Positions 57,401 to 64,000 of a stretch of 64,000 nt of DNA are shown here, piece by piece. The DNA is taken from positions 2,728,001-2,792,000 of the forward strand of contig NC_018691.1 of NCBI RefSeq assembly GCF_000300005.1, given 5' to 3'. The position numbers were made by a program, and so were the translations under genes. The notes beneath the pieces are model-generated. The model saw only the letters and a list, made by a program, of their open reading frames with translations, searched no databases and was not told the DNA's origin. How positions within the stretch are numbered: position 1 is the stretch's first letter; each line of letters begins with the position of its first letter. Origin of the DNA: Alloalcanivorax dieselolei B5. GTDB taxonomy: Bacteria; Pseudomonadota; Gammaproteobacteria; Pseudomonadales; Alcanivoracaceae.

Positions 57401-57983
57401 GTCGTTCCAGCGCCTGTTCGGCGTCCTCCACCGGCATCGCTCGCAGGTCATGTACCTTCAGGCCGGGCCAGACACTGTCCGTGGCAATACACTGACGACC
57501 GTCATCGGTGAGACGCACCCGCAACATGCCATGACGCTCGATCAGCGCCTTAACCGCCCGTTCCAGCCGGTCGGCGTCCACGCCGGTGCCATCGAATTCG
57601 TTATAGAAATGAGCGGCAACGCCGCCAAGCTGCTGGTCGCCGGAGCGCCCGACCCAATACGCATGCTGCATCGGAGCCAGCTCGAAAGGCGCCTGTTCGT
57701 CCAGGTGCCGGCTCATCGTTTCCGGTGGCGATGTTTCCGCTTCATCGGTTCCTACATCGGCACCAAGCAGCGTGCACCAGGCGGACAGCCTGGGATTGGA
57801 AACCATGCGGGCAAAAGAAATGTCGTGCCCCTGCCGGCGCCACTCGCTGGCCAGGCGCATCATGGTGATCGAGTCGATCCCCATTTCGATGAGGTTGCCG
57901 TCGTCGCTGACGGAGGCAACGGGAAGTTCCAGCACCGCCGCGACACGCGCACGCACGTCGGGCACATCAGTGACGTCATCCAT
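51414..57983 (-). CDS. Loading NRPS: ArCP-Cy-A-PCP-Cy-A-PCP (two modules)
   Basis: This is a 2189-residue synthetase that starts the siderophore. The aryl carrier domain has Ser38 in GIDS, to be loaded with salicylate by the PchD enzyme. Cy1 (about 95-500) has DMVAAD. A1 (A3 SGSTGEPKG near 690) gives code DLFNLGLIHK by hand; Asn278, Gly301 and His331 match the Thr code, not Cys. PCP1 has a GGDSL serine near 1090. Cy2 has DNLILD near 1277. A2 gives DLYNLSLIWK (Cys), and PCP2 is near 2140. There is no embedded epimerase/MT, unlike PchE, and PchE has only one module. It is first gene of the operon, behind a Fur-like site. Expected product: salicyl-(methyl)oxazoline-thiazoline on PCP2. Confidence 0.93.
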   Translation of the reverse strand: MDDVTDVPDVRARVAAVLELPVASVSDDGNLIEMGIDSITMMRLASEWRRQGHDISFARMVSNPRLSAWCTLLGADVGTDEAETSPPETMSRHLDEQAPFELAPMQHAYWVGRSGDQQLGGVAAHFYNEFDGTGVDADRLERAVKALIERHGMLRVRLTDDGRQCIATDSVWPGLKVHDLRAMPVEDAEQALERLRQSLSHRHMDLAAGEVFDVQLSLLPDAVRANGTRIHFNLDMVAADALSLRVLLQDLACLYRGDALPPIGYSYPRYRADHDAAMAGEGRRARWHRDRDYWRDRLADLPAAPRLPIAGGGRAQQATRVIRRHGWLPPERVAAFTTTARAHGLTPAMALAAVFAEVLTAWSAEPDFLINLPLFNREPLHADVDLLVGDFTSSVLLAWQGSVPGTFVERATALQDRFHADVQHGTFAGVDVLRELSRHHGEQRLAPVVYTSALGLGALFSDTVQTCLGRPSWIISQGPQVWLDAQVTELDDGLLVNMDAREDAFEPGVLDALFEVHERLLSALIDCPDAWCRPVPALLPDSALARRASINGVSRPLSGRRLHEGFFHVADTNPDAPALLWEERETLSYGELRRRAMNVAGYLVGEGVQPDDVVAVSLPKGPEQIIAVLGVLAAGAAYLPIGVDQPEARRRRILGASGARLTLEALPEASAPLSVPVPGSERDLAYILYTSGSTGEPKGVEVPHRAAMNTIEDLIDRLDLCGEDRILALSALEFDLSVFDMFAALSVGAAVVCVTEKERRDAMAWHCLMRCHRVTVLNCVPALLDMILSAADAETPMTLRAVLLGGDRIPPELPGRLARQAPDCRFIALGGTTETAIHSTFFEVKETRPRWHSAPYGTPLANVRLRVVDALGRDCPDFVAGELWIGGEGVARGYRGDPRKTASRFVERDGVRWYRTGDQARYRPDGNVEFLGRLDHQIKVRGHRIELGEVEAALAGAPGVGQAAAVVGKPGLVAVVTLAAAPRDRDQAWVDLRALPAVFESLRDHLAATLPSVMIPVRFYGCAALPLTANGKIDRKTLARRVEEQERRREPAAVMQPEGEVERRVAEVWCRLLELPRVGRDQNFFSLGGDSLLATRMIRRLSEEGLTGVRLAALFEKPVLSAFAATLELGDGPVSRRQWHADIENRYQPFPPTEVQRAYWIGRDPGLPLGGVSCHFYREYDVEDLDVARLQDALNRLIDRHEMLRAVFDDQGHQRILPDVARFSIPVEEVEGDWDAACERLREEAAHRVFDPTLWPLFDIRAVRSGTRTRLAISLDNLILDALSILMFYQELDLLYREPHTELPPVSLSFRDYRLNSAPTEQERDQARAFWLKQLPQLPPAPQLPLARRPEDIDRPRFVRHQGTLDADTWSRLTARAQNEGVTPSALLLTAFAEVLGRWSAQPRLTLNLTLFDRQEVHPDIHRVMGDFTSLTLLGYRPEPGDSWLERLRRTQTALGEALDHRAWSSVTLLRELARDSGEGLASMPVVFTSALGVPGGTAAPQEGPFRRQVWGLTQTPQVWIDHQVVEADGGIALNWDVVEALFPDGLITDMFQAYMRLLDELAGMDWRAPVPDVMPVSQRAVRDQINDTRAPLPSDTLHQAFFQHARDHGERVALYWGQNGTRSHGELADHALRIAARLQRAGVSPGGVVAVQLPKGPDQIAAVLGVLAAGAAYLPLGMEQPPARRDRVLKRAAVRWVVTASEYNWPESVTPCFLEDARSMAPLSGPLPVDADQLAYVIFTSGSTGEPKGVEITHRAALNTVLDINRRFDVGPDDRVLAVSALDFDLSVYDIFGLLGAGGALILVDEQGRREARDWHALMRRYGATIWNSAPALLEMLMAVSDPAEPPGSLRLALASGDWIALDLPARVAECCPGCRFVALGGATEASIWSNFYPLQELAPDWCSIPYGWPLTNQRFRVVDGEGRDCPDWVAGELWIGGDGLALGYRADPERSADRFVRVETGEARRDGRWYRTGDRARYRPGGLLEFLGRIDGQVKIRGHRIELGEVEAALAAFAGVERAVALLRRGPASAMKLVAAVVAPGEHPDAERLRSHLAGLLPPPMIPERIDVLAALPLTANGKVDRAALAAHFAQSGDEAEQTGPPRGEWETRVAELWAELLEINAPQRQHSFFELGGDSLLATRFSEIVRRRHGVALSLRHLFAHPVLADVASALQAESARTADMEEGAL

Positions 57984-58010
57984 GGTTCACCGTCAGTCAT
58001 GGGATCATTC

Positions 58011-58029
58011 GGAAATGCAAATGATATCC
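58011..58029. promoter_or_regulatory. Candidate Fur box in the NRPS promoter
   Basis: GGAAATGCAAATGATATCC matches 11 of 19 positions of the GATAATGATAATCATTATC Fur consensus, counted by eye. It lies 28 bases upstream of the NRPS start codon, in the only gap from which the long biosynthetic operon can be transcribed. Repression by Fe-Fur is expected for this type of locus. Confidence 0.5.
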
Positions 58030-58048
58030 AACTACGGTATCGGCTCTA

Positions 58049-58056
58049 CCCGAATC
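58049..58056 (-). promoter_or_regulatory. GATTCGGG motif upstream of the NRPS operon, candidate regulator site
   Basis: On the minus strand the sequence reads TGATTCGGGTAGAGCCGAT. The core GATTCGGG recurs twice upstream of the divergent ABC-transporter operon. Placement just upstream of the Fur-like site suits an AraC-type activator such as the PchR-like protein encoded next door. Confidence 0.35.
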
Positions 58057-58109
58057 AGGATGACTTGAGCCCGGATCCGTTCACGATGGCGAAACCGGAT
58101 TGCGTCACG

Positions 58110-59072
58110 TCACCGGCGTTTCAGCGCGGACGGCTTAACGCCGAATTCCTTATGAAACGCAGCGGCGAAATGACTGGCGTTGGTATACCCCAATTCCGCG
58201 GCCACCTGGAGCACCGACTGGCCGCCGGAACCCAGGCGACGACGCGCTTCATGCATCCGTTCACGCTGAAACAGGCCGTAAACGCTGCTATTGAACAGTT
58301 GCCGGAAACCGCGCTTGAGCTTGATCACACTCAAGTCCGAGGCCCGGGCCAGCTCTTCGATGGTCGGCGCCTGACTGAGATTCGCCAGTAAAAAGTCCCG
58401 CGCCCGGAGCAACTTTTCCCGGTCCGGGATCGACAGATCACAGGCACAGTGCGAACCGGGGTCGAGACTTTCCAGCAACAAACCGACAAACACCAGGCTG
58501 GTCCCGAACAACCACAACGGCCCCCGATTGCTGCCGTCGTCCGGGCACAGATCGGCGACCCGCAGCGCCTTGCTGAGTGCTTGAGCCGTCGCCTTCAGTT
58601 CCGCGTTACAGCGCAAGCAATGAGCAAAGCAGCGCCCCGAGTCGAACAGTCGTTGCAGCATGACGTCCGGCTCACCCACCCATTGATACAAACTGTCCGG
58701 GCGAATCATGACGATGACACTTTCAAAGTCCCCGTACTGACGAAAGCCACCGGCACGCCCCGGATTGTAGTTAATGCACCCGCCACCTTCGTGAACGGTA
58801 TGAACATGATCCGGGTCACCGTCATCGAACCAGCTTTGGAAATGGCCGCGCAACGAGTAGGAGAAGTGAATCCGTTCACTGTCGTCCCGAACGTTCATGG
58901 TCACCGGTTCAGCGAAATTCCCCCGCCATACCGCCAGTTCCACCCCCTCCAGCAACGGCACCCGAAGCAACCGGCACCGCGAGAACGGCGCCAGCTCGAT
59001 CACCGAGGTATCGGACAGCAACGCGAGCGCGGAGAGCTCTTTGCGTTCCAGGATCGATTGATACACGGACAT
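58110..59072 (-). CDS. pchR: AraC-family regulator, PchR-like
   Basis: This is a 320-residue regulator with a C-terminal double helix-turn-helix (about 215-320: IEELARASDLSVIKLKRGFR and AAELGYTNASHFAAAFHKEFG). The N-terminal part would sense the ferri-siderophore, as PchR senses ferripyochelin. ATG 59072 is preferred because GGAG lies seven bases upstream; in-frame ATGs at 59090, 59096 and 59117 lack a ribosome-binding site. It lies between the biosynthetic operon and the divergent transport operon, the usual place for this activator. Confidence 0.88.
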   Translation of the reverse strand: MSVYQSILERKELSALALLSDTSVIELAPFSRCRLLRVPLLEGVELAVWRGNFAEPVTMNVRDDSERIHFSYSLRGHFQSWFDDGDPDHVHTVHEGGGCINYNPGRAGGFRQYGDFESVIVMIRPDSLYQWVGEPDVMLQRLFDSGRCFAHCLRCNAELKATAQALSKALRVADLCPDDGSNRGPLWLFGTSLVFVGLLLESLDPGSHCACDLSIPDREKLLRARDFLLANLSQAPTIEELARASDLSVIKLKRGFRQLFNSSVYGLFQRERMHEARRRLGSGGQSVLQVAAELGYTNASHFAAAFHKEFGVKPSALKRR

Positions 59073-59104
59073 ACCGTCACTCCATTCCATGGCCATGGGA
59101 AAAC

Positions 59105-59137
59105 CCGATTCGGGCATAAATGGAACCGATTCGGGCG
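59105..59137 (+). promoter_or_regulatory. Direct repeat CCGATTCGGGC, candidate AraC/PchR binding site
   Basis: CCGATTCGGGC occurs at 59105-59115 and again at 59127-59137, 22 bases apart, about two helical turns, which suits AraC-type dimers. It lies between the divergent regulator and transporter genes and just upstream of the Fur box. The core is also found at the NRPS promoter. Confidence 0.45.
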
Positions 59138-59142
59138 GATTT

Positions 59143-59161
59143 ACAAATGAGAACCATTATC
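59143..59161. promoter_or_regulatory. Fur box between pchR and the transport operon
   Basis: ACAAATGAGAACCATTATC matches 14 of 19 positions of the Fur consensus, including the whole CATTATC half. It sits in the divergent intergenic space and could control both the regulator and the ABC/TonB operon in response to iron. Confidence 0.75.
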
Positions 59162-59239
59162 TTTTATACGGTTTCGTTCTTCTTGTCGACTTCAAGGCCT
59201 TGCCACCCATCAAGGCTTCCTTTTTTGGGGACCCGCGTT

Positions 59240-60127
59240 ATGGCGAATTCCACCGGCCTGGTCATCGAGGACCTGGCGAAAACCTATGGCAATGGCGTGC
59301 GTGCCCTGGACGGCGTCTCACTAGAGGTGGCCCCTGGAATGTACGGGCTGCTGGGCCCCAACGGCGCCGGCAAAAGCACGCTGATGCGCACCCTTGCCAC
59401 TTTACAGGAGCCGGACCGTGGCCGTCTTTTCCTCGACGGCGAGGACGTTCTTGCCGCGCCGGACCATCTGCGTCAACGGCTTGGTTATCTGCCGCAGCAG
59501 ATCGGTGCCTATGCCGGCGTTCCGGCCCGTGACCTGCTGGACCGTTTTGCCTGGCTGAAGGGCCGCCATCGCCGCTCGGAACGCCGGGACGAAGTGGAAA
59601 ACCTGCTGGAGAAAGTCAACTTGCGGGAGGTGGCGCACCGCCCCGCCTCCACGTTTTCCGGCGGTATGTTGCGGCGTTTCGGCATTGCCCTGGCGCTGAT
59701 CGGTTCGCCGCGTTTGTTGATCGTCGATGAGCCCACCGCCGGGCTGGATCCGGCGGAACGCAACCAGTTCCACCGGGTTCTGGCCGACACCGCCAGCAAC
59801 ACCGTGGTACTGCTGTCCACGCACATCGTCGAGGACGTGGAAAATCTGTGCGACCGTCTGGCCATTCTCGCCAATGGCCGATTGTTGGCCGAAGGCACGC
59901 CCGCCGCTCTGGCCCTCCCTTATCAGGGCGTGCTCTGGGAGGCGTCGTTCGAACGGGATGAGCCGGTGCCGAAAGAGGCGCTACGTGTCCTGCCCCGGCC
60001 CGGCGGCCGTCGTGTTATCTGTCATGCGGAACAGGCGCCGGATGACCGTTTCGTCGCCCGCCCGCCGCGTCTCGAGGACGTCTACTACCTGGCGCTGGAA
60101 AACGCCCGGCGGGAGGCGGCCGCGTGA
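59240..60127 (+). CDS. ABC transporter ATP-binding protein
   Basis: This is a 295-residue ATPase of the ABC-2/CcmA-like type. Walker A GPNGAGKST is at 39-47; the signature is SGGM in TFSGGMLRRFG; Walker B is LLIVDEPTAGLD, followed by the H-loop STHIVEDVE. ATG 59240 gives the normal N-terminus and follows GGGGA; the longer frame to 59120 has none. Its stop overlaps the permease start (GTGA). With the next gene it forms a transporter of the siderophore locus. Confidence 0.9.
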   Translation: MANSTGLVIEDLAKTYGNGVRALDGVSLEVAPGMYGLLGPNGAGKSTLMRTLATLQEPDRGRLFLDGEDVLAAPDHLRQRLGYLPQQIGAYAGVPARDLLDRFAWLKGRHRRSERRDEVENLLEKVNLREVAHRPASTFSGGMLRRFGIALALIGSPRLLIVDEPTAGLDPAERNQFHRVLADTASNTVVLLSTHIVEDVENLCDRLAILANGRLLAEGTPAALALPYQGVLWEASFERDEPVPKEALRVLPRPGGRRVICHAEQAPDDRFVARPPRLEDVYYLALENARREAAA

Positions 60128-63100
60128 ACCCGATGCGTCTGATGTTTCATGAGGCCGCCGGCGAACTGCGCGCGGGCCTGCGCAGCGGCATTGTCTCGCT
60201 GGTGTTCGTGGGGCTGACGCTGTACCTGCTGATGTCCCTCACCAACGCCGAATACATGGAGAAGATGGGGGCCACGGATATTCCGCGCAACGCCCCCAGC
60301 CTGATCTATCTGATGGCCACCGGCTGCATGTTCTTCCTGTTCTTCGCCTGGGCCTGGGTGTTCGCCCAGCCTTTGCTTCGCGACCGCCACGCCAATCTTC
60401 ATGAAGTGGTGCTCTCGGCGCCGATTTCCCTGCCCGCCCTGCTACTGGGACGTTTTCTCGGCGCCGCGCTGCTGGCCTCCCTGCTTGGTGCCTCGGTCAT
60501 GGTCGGGTTTCTCTGCACGCCCATCCTTTCCTGGCTGGGCCTGGTGCCCGCCGACGCCATCGCGCCGCCCGCCTGGCGCGCCCTGGCATTCAGTTGGCTG
60601 TGGTTGGTGTTGCCGATCGCCTTCGGCGTCGGCGCCCTGTACTTCATGGTGACGCTGAAAACCCGTGGCGTGGCGGCGGCCTTCGCCCTGTCCGCGTTGC
60701 TCATGTTGCTGTGGATGGTGGCGGTGGTGGTATTGGAAGGCGGCCATATCAATCCCGTTCTCTCGGCCATCCTCGACCCCTCCCTGTTTACCTTCACCCA
60801 TGCCCAGGTGGAAAGCTGGACGCCCGCTCAAAAAACCCAGGCTCTGTTGCCCGTCAATCAGGAGTTCCTGCTGAACCGGGGATTCTGGTGCGTGCTGCCG
60901 ATGTCCGGCCTGGTGTGGATGGTCACCCGGGTACGCCGCGAGAGCCTGATCCGGGAAAATGCCCGGAAACCTTCCCGCAGGACAGCGCCCCCGCCCCCGG
61001 AGGCCGTGCGTCCACACACTCTGCCCGGACCGGTCTTCGCGTTTCGATGGTGGCGAACGGTCATCGCCGAAACCGGCTGGCGGCTACGCCGGACGGTACG
61101 CACGCGCGCCTTCCTGGTCGGCACGGTCCTGTTGGTGGCGGTGGGCGTGATGGCCGCGTTCGTGCACGTGATCTGGCACGCGGAGGGGCCGTTCCTGCCC
61201 CACCCGGATCGGTTGTTGCCGTTGCTGATGACGACGCTGTATCTGGTGATCGCCTTTCTGGTGGCGGCCAGTGCCGGGCTGATGTCACGCCAGGATGACG
61301 TGGAAGGGTTCAGGGATATGCTCGACGCGGCGCCGGTGCCGCCGTTCGTGCGCCTGTTCGCTCTGGCCCTGGCGCTACTGGCGGTGACCCTGATTCTGGC
61401 ACTGCTTCCCGGCGTCTCCGCGTTGATCGTCACCGCTCTGGTATTGCCGGACAGCCTCGCTCCCGTCACCGTCCTGCTTTATCAGATCCTGGTGATGGCG
61501 CCGGCGCTGCTGGAACTGGCCATGCTGGCACTGCTGATTCACGCCCTGATACGGCGCCCCGGGCTGGCCTACGCCGCGTCCATGTTCGTGACCTTCGTAC
61601 TGGTCCTCAATAACGAACTGGCGCTGGTCACCTACCCGCCTTACAAGCTCGGCATTGCCGCGCAGATTTCCCTTTCCAGCCTCGCCGGCTGGGCGCCCTG
61701 GCGCGATTACCTGCTGACCCTGGACGGCTACAAGCTGAGCGTCGCCCTGCTCTGCGTCGCGGTGGCGGGCCTGGTTCTGCCGCGTGGCCATCTGGGGCGG
61801 CTGCGTGAAATCGCCACCCGGCTGCCCGGCCCCATCGGCGGGACAGCTCTGGTCGCCCTGGCCGGGATCATCGGTGGCGGTGCTCTGCTGCACCAGAAGC
61901 TGGTTTTGGCGGGCAGCTACCGTACCGCCGAAAGTGAGCGCCAGGAGCAGGTCGACTGGGAACAGGACACCGCCGCCAGCGCCGGCGCCTTTACCGTGGA
62001 GGGCGGCGAGTTGACCCTGGAACTCAACGCTCATCGTCGCGAAGCTACTGGCCGCTGGTTGCTGAAAACCGTGCGGCCCGACACCGGTGTGCTCCACGCG
62101 GAACTGCCGCCGGGCTTTTCATTGTTGTCGTCACGGGTCGACGGCCAGGCGGTCCGGACCGATCAGGGCAACGATCATTTGACCCTGCCCCTGGACCACT
62201 GCGCCGCTGACGGCTGCGACGTGGCACTGACCTGGCGTGTGTCCTTTACCGCCTGGCCGGCGGACGCTTCCCCGCCGGCGCTGGCGGAGAGCGGCATCTG
62301 GCTGCGGGCCAGCCAGGTCGCCCCCCGGCTCGGCATCGATCCGGACCGGGCATTACGCGGCGCGAACGCCAGAACCCGCTACGGCCTGCCCGAGAATTAC
62401 GCCGTGCCACCGGCCGAGGCCACCGCCTCCGTTGCCGGTATTGCTCCCGCCGGGCACTGGCGCTGGCGACTGAGCGCGGATCTCGAAGAGGGCGGACATT
62501 CCGAACAAGGCCAAAGCGCTGGAGCCCTTGATTTCAGTCTGTATTTACCGCATCGAGCCCGCGAACAGACGTTGGAGGGGCTGACCGTCATCAGTGACCC
62601 GGGGCGTACCGCCGCCGCGCGCGGCGTCGCCGACGATGTGCGACGGATGCAAGCCTGCGTGTCGCGCCGGCTGGGGAGCGATATCCAGGTCGATACCGTA
62701 CAGCAGTGGCCGCGAGGACAGCGGGTCACTGGCTTCGCCCAGGGCGTGCTCAGGCTGGCGGAGGACCCGGATTGGGACGTGGCCGATCAAGGCGTGGGCC
62801 GCTGGCGGCGACAAGCCCACATCGCCACGGCCCTGGCCCGGCAACATCTGGTCGAGGCCGCCGAGTTGCGCCGCGGCCCCGGGGCCGCGTGGCTGAGCGA
62901 GGGCGTGGCCGGCGCCATCGGCCTGCTGTGCGTGGGCGACGCGGACGGCATGAACGCTCTGCGGGCGGTGGTCGAACGCCAGGCGCAAGACACCACTCAA
63001 CGCCTCGCCAACAGTGATATTCCCATTACGTCGCTGCGTACCGCGCCCGGCCAAGGCTGGGTGTCCCTCTACGCGCCCCTGGCCAGCCTCGATTGGACGG

Positions 63101-63423
63101 CCCGGCAAAGCGCCTCCGACCTGACCGCCCTGCTCGCGGATATTCGCCAACAGGGGGACGTGGACCAGGCGCTGGCCGCACGACTGGGATCCGACACCAC
63201 CCAGCACCTGCTCGGCCCGCCCCTGGCGTTCGGTCCTGACGGCGAACGCTGGCATTGGCGTGAAGGTGGCTGGCAGCCGCTGACCACCCCCGCCCGCTAC
63301 CAAAGCCTGATACGCCACGATGGCCGGATCGTTTCAAAGCCAGGCCCCGCCGATGAGCCGGGTCTGTTACTCGACCGCTGGCCGGCGTATCCCCGGTTTC
63401 CACAACACCACGATAACAAATGA
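60124..63423 (+). CDS. ABC-2 permease fused to M1 aminopeptidase-like domain (pseudo-peptidase)
   Basis: This is a 1099-residue membrane protein. Roughly residues 1-600 hold two blocks of hydrophobic helices of ABC-2 permease type. Residues about 610-1099 form a soluble, probably periplasmic, part resembling M1 aminopeptidases. The zinc HExxH is not present where expected: around residue 900 the sequence reads ATALARQHLVEAAE, although the downstream WLSEG near 922 is kept. Peptidase activity is therefore doubtful. The GTG start overlaps the ATPase gene. Function may be siderophore export, import or periplasmic release of iron. Confidence 0.8.
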   Translation: MNPMRLMFHEAAGELRAGLRSGIVSLVFVGLTLYLLMSLTNAEYMEKMGATDIPRNAPSLIYLMATGCMFFLFFAWAWVFAQPLLRDRHANLHEVVLSAPISLPALLLGRFLGAALLASLLGASVMVGFLCTPILSWLGLVPADAIAPPAWRALAFSWLWLVLPIAFGVGALYFMVTLKTRGVAAAFALSALLMLLWMVAVVVLEGGHINPVLSAILDPSLFTFTHAQVESWTPAQKTQALLPVNQEFLLNRGFWCVLPMSGLVWMVTRVRRESLIRENARKPSRRTAPPPPEAVRPHTLPGPVFAFRWWRTVIAETGWRLRRTVRTRAFLVGTVLLVAVGVMAAFVHVIWHAEGPFLPHPDRLLPLLMTTLYLVIAFLVAASAGLMSRQDDVEGFRDMLDAAPVPPFVRLFALALALLAVTLILALLPGVSALIVTALVLPDSLAPVTVLLYQILVMAPALLELAMLALLIHALIRRPGLAYAASMFVTFVLVLNNELALVTYPPYKLGIAAQISLSSLAGWAPWRDYLLTLDGYKLSVALLCVAVAGLVLPRGHLGRLREIATRLPGPIGGTALVALAGIIGGGALLHQKLVLAGSYRTAESERQEQVDWEQDTAASAGAFTVEGGELTLELNAHRREATGRWLLKTVRPDTGVLHAELPPGFSLLSSRVDGQAVRTDQGNDHLTLPLDHCAADGCDVALTWRVSFTAWPADASPPALAESGIWLRASQVAPRLGIDPDRALRGANARTRYGLPENYAVPPAEATASVAGIAPAGHWRWRLSADLEEGGHSEQGQSAGALDFSLYLPHRAREQTLEGLTVISDPGRTAAARGVADDVRRMQACVSRRLGSDIQVDTVQQWPRGQRVTGFAQGVLRLAEDPDWDVADQGVGRWRRQAHIATALARQHLVEAAELRRGPGAAWLSEGVAGAIGLLCVGDADGMNALRAVVERQAQDTTQRLANSDIPITSLRTAPGQGWVSLYAPLASLDWTARQSASDLTALLADIRQQGDVDQALAARLGSDTTQHLLGPPLAFGPDGERWHWREGGWQPLTTPARYQSLIRHDGRIVSKPGPADEPGLLLDRWPAYPRFPQHHDNK

Positions 63424-63446
63424 CACCTCATCCACAGGAGACACCG

Positions 63447-64000
63447 ATGTTAGAAAAAGGATTGCCCAAGACCGTGGGGAGCTTTGGCAAGGCCGGGAAG
63501 GCCGCGACGTTCTCCATGCTGTTTCTGTTTTCGCCTCTGGCCGCCGCGCAGGACGACAATAACCATGAACTGGACGCCATCACCGTGACCGCGCGTCAAA
63601 GCGAGGAGCGGGCCAAGGATGTGCCCTTCGCGATCAGTGTGGTCGACGGCGGCACGCTTACCGACCAACGGCTCGACAATGTGGAGGACGCCTTGCGCTC
63701 GGTGCCCGGCGTCAATATCAACTCCTCCGCCGGCGCCAACGATTCCAACGTCTATATTCGCGGGGTCGGGTCCCTGTATCAGATGAACATGGACGACAAC
63801 TCGGTCGCCCTGATCATGGACGGCGTGACCCTGTCACCTCGCTCGATCTCCCTGGGCACTCTGGATGTGGAACGGGTGGAAGTGCTGAAAGGCCCCCAGG
63901 GCACACTGTTCGGCGGCAACGCCGAGGCCGGCGCCATCAATGTGGTCAGCCGCCGCCCCACCCGTCACCGGGAAGGGTATCTGCGATTGGAAGGCGGACA
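63447..64000 (+). CDS. TonB-dependent outer-membrane receptor, 3' part beyond window
   Basis: The first 184 residues are visible. A long signal peptide ends at SPLAAAQ (near residue 35). A TonB-box-like stretch LDAITVTA is followed by the plug domain with VEDALRSVPGVNI, VYIRGVGS, LIMDGVTL and LKGPQGTLFGGNAEAGAINVVSRRP. This is a ferri-siderophore receptor by context, the likely outer-membrane gate for the product of this locus. CACAGGAG precedes the ATG. The beta barrel lies outside the window. Confidence 0.92.
   Translation, partial: MLEKGLPKTVGSFGKAGKAATFSMLFLFSPLAAAQDDNNHELDAITVTARQSEERAKDVPFAISVVDGGTLTDQRLDNVEDALRSVPGVNINSSAGANDSNVYIRGVGSLYQMNMDDNSVALIMDGVTLSPRSISLGTLDVERVEVLKGPQGTLFGGNAEAGAINVVSRRPTRHREGYLRLEGG

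Overview
This is a GC-rich bacterial chromosome segment from a gammaproteobacterium. KdpFABC-KdpDE, HrpA, a FabH-type synthase, an OprF/OmpA porin, REP-like palindromes and a pyochelin-type locus together suggest the Pseudomonas/Alcanivorax side of the class. The genus is an inference; no rRNA or marker gene settles it.

Positions 1-13.2 kb hold housekeeping and accessory metabolism: a GabD-like aldehyde dehydrogenase (cut by the left edge), a zinc alcohol dehydrogenase, a FabH-like ketoacyl synthase, the HrpA helicase, an M61 peptidase, an alpha/beta hydrolase and an MltF-like transglycosylase with two solute-binding domains. Related palindromic repeats sit at the 3' ends of the last three genes. 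Positions 13.5-22 kb hold an OmpA-type porin with a calcium-repeat lipoprotein, a ceramidase-like enzyme, a small lipoprotein, MsrA/MsrB, and an MFS transporter coupled to a hotdog thioesterase.

Positions 22.2-30.6 kb are a complete Kdp potassium-uptake operon. It has two tiny membrane-peptide ORFs, kdpA, kdpB, kdpC, a TorF-like outer-membrane gene, kdpD and kdpE. A tRNA-Thr(CGT) follows.

Positions 30.8-64 kb are the highlight: a siderophore locus related to pyochelin but with more parts. Fourteen tightly packed, mostly overlapping genes run on the minus strand from about 58.0 to 30.8 kb. They encode a loading and two-module NRPS (ArCP-Cy-A-PCP-Cy-A-PCP), a terminal NRPS (dock-Cy-A[MT]-PCP-TE), two half-size ABC transporters, a saccharopine-dehydrogenase-like reductase, a free methyltransferase, a free degenerate A-MT protein, a cytochrome P450, a PchG-type thiazolinyl reductase, a VOC protein, and PchD, PchC, PchB and PchA (salicylate supply and activation). 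The adenylation codes read by hand are Cys for modules 2 and 3 and Thr-like for module 1. The predicted backbone is salicyl-(methyl)oxazoline-thiazoline-thiazolidine, one ring more than pyochelin. A PchR-like AraC regulator lies upstream. A divergent plus-strand operon follows, with an ABC ATPase, an ABC permease fused to a pseudo-M1 peptidase, and a TonB-dependent receptor cut by the right edge. Both divergent promoters carry Fur-box-like sites and a shared GATTCGGG motif. The product appears to be an undescribed relative of pyochelin and yersiniabactin, with its own uptake, tailoring and regulation.
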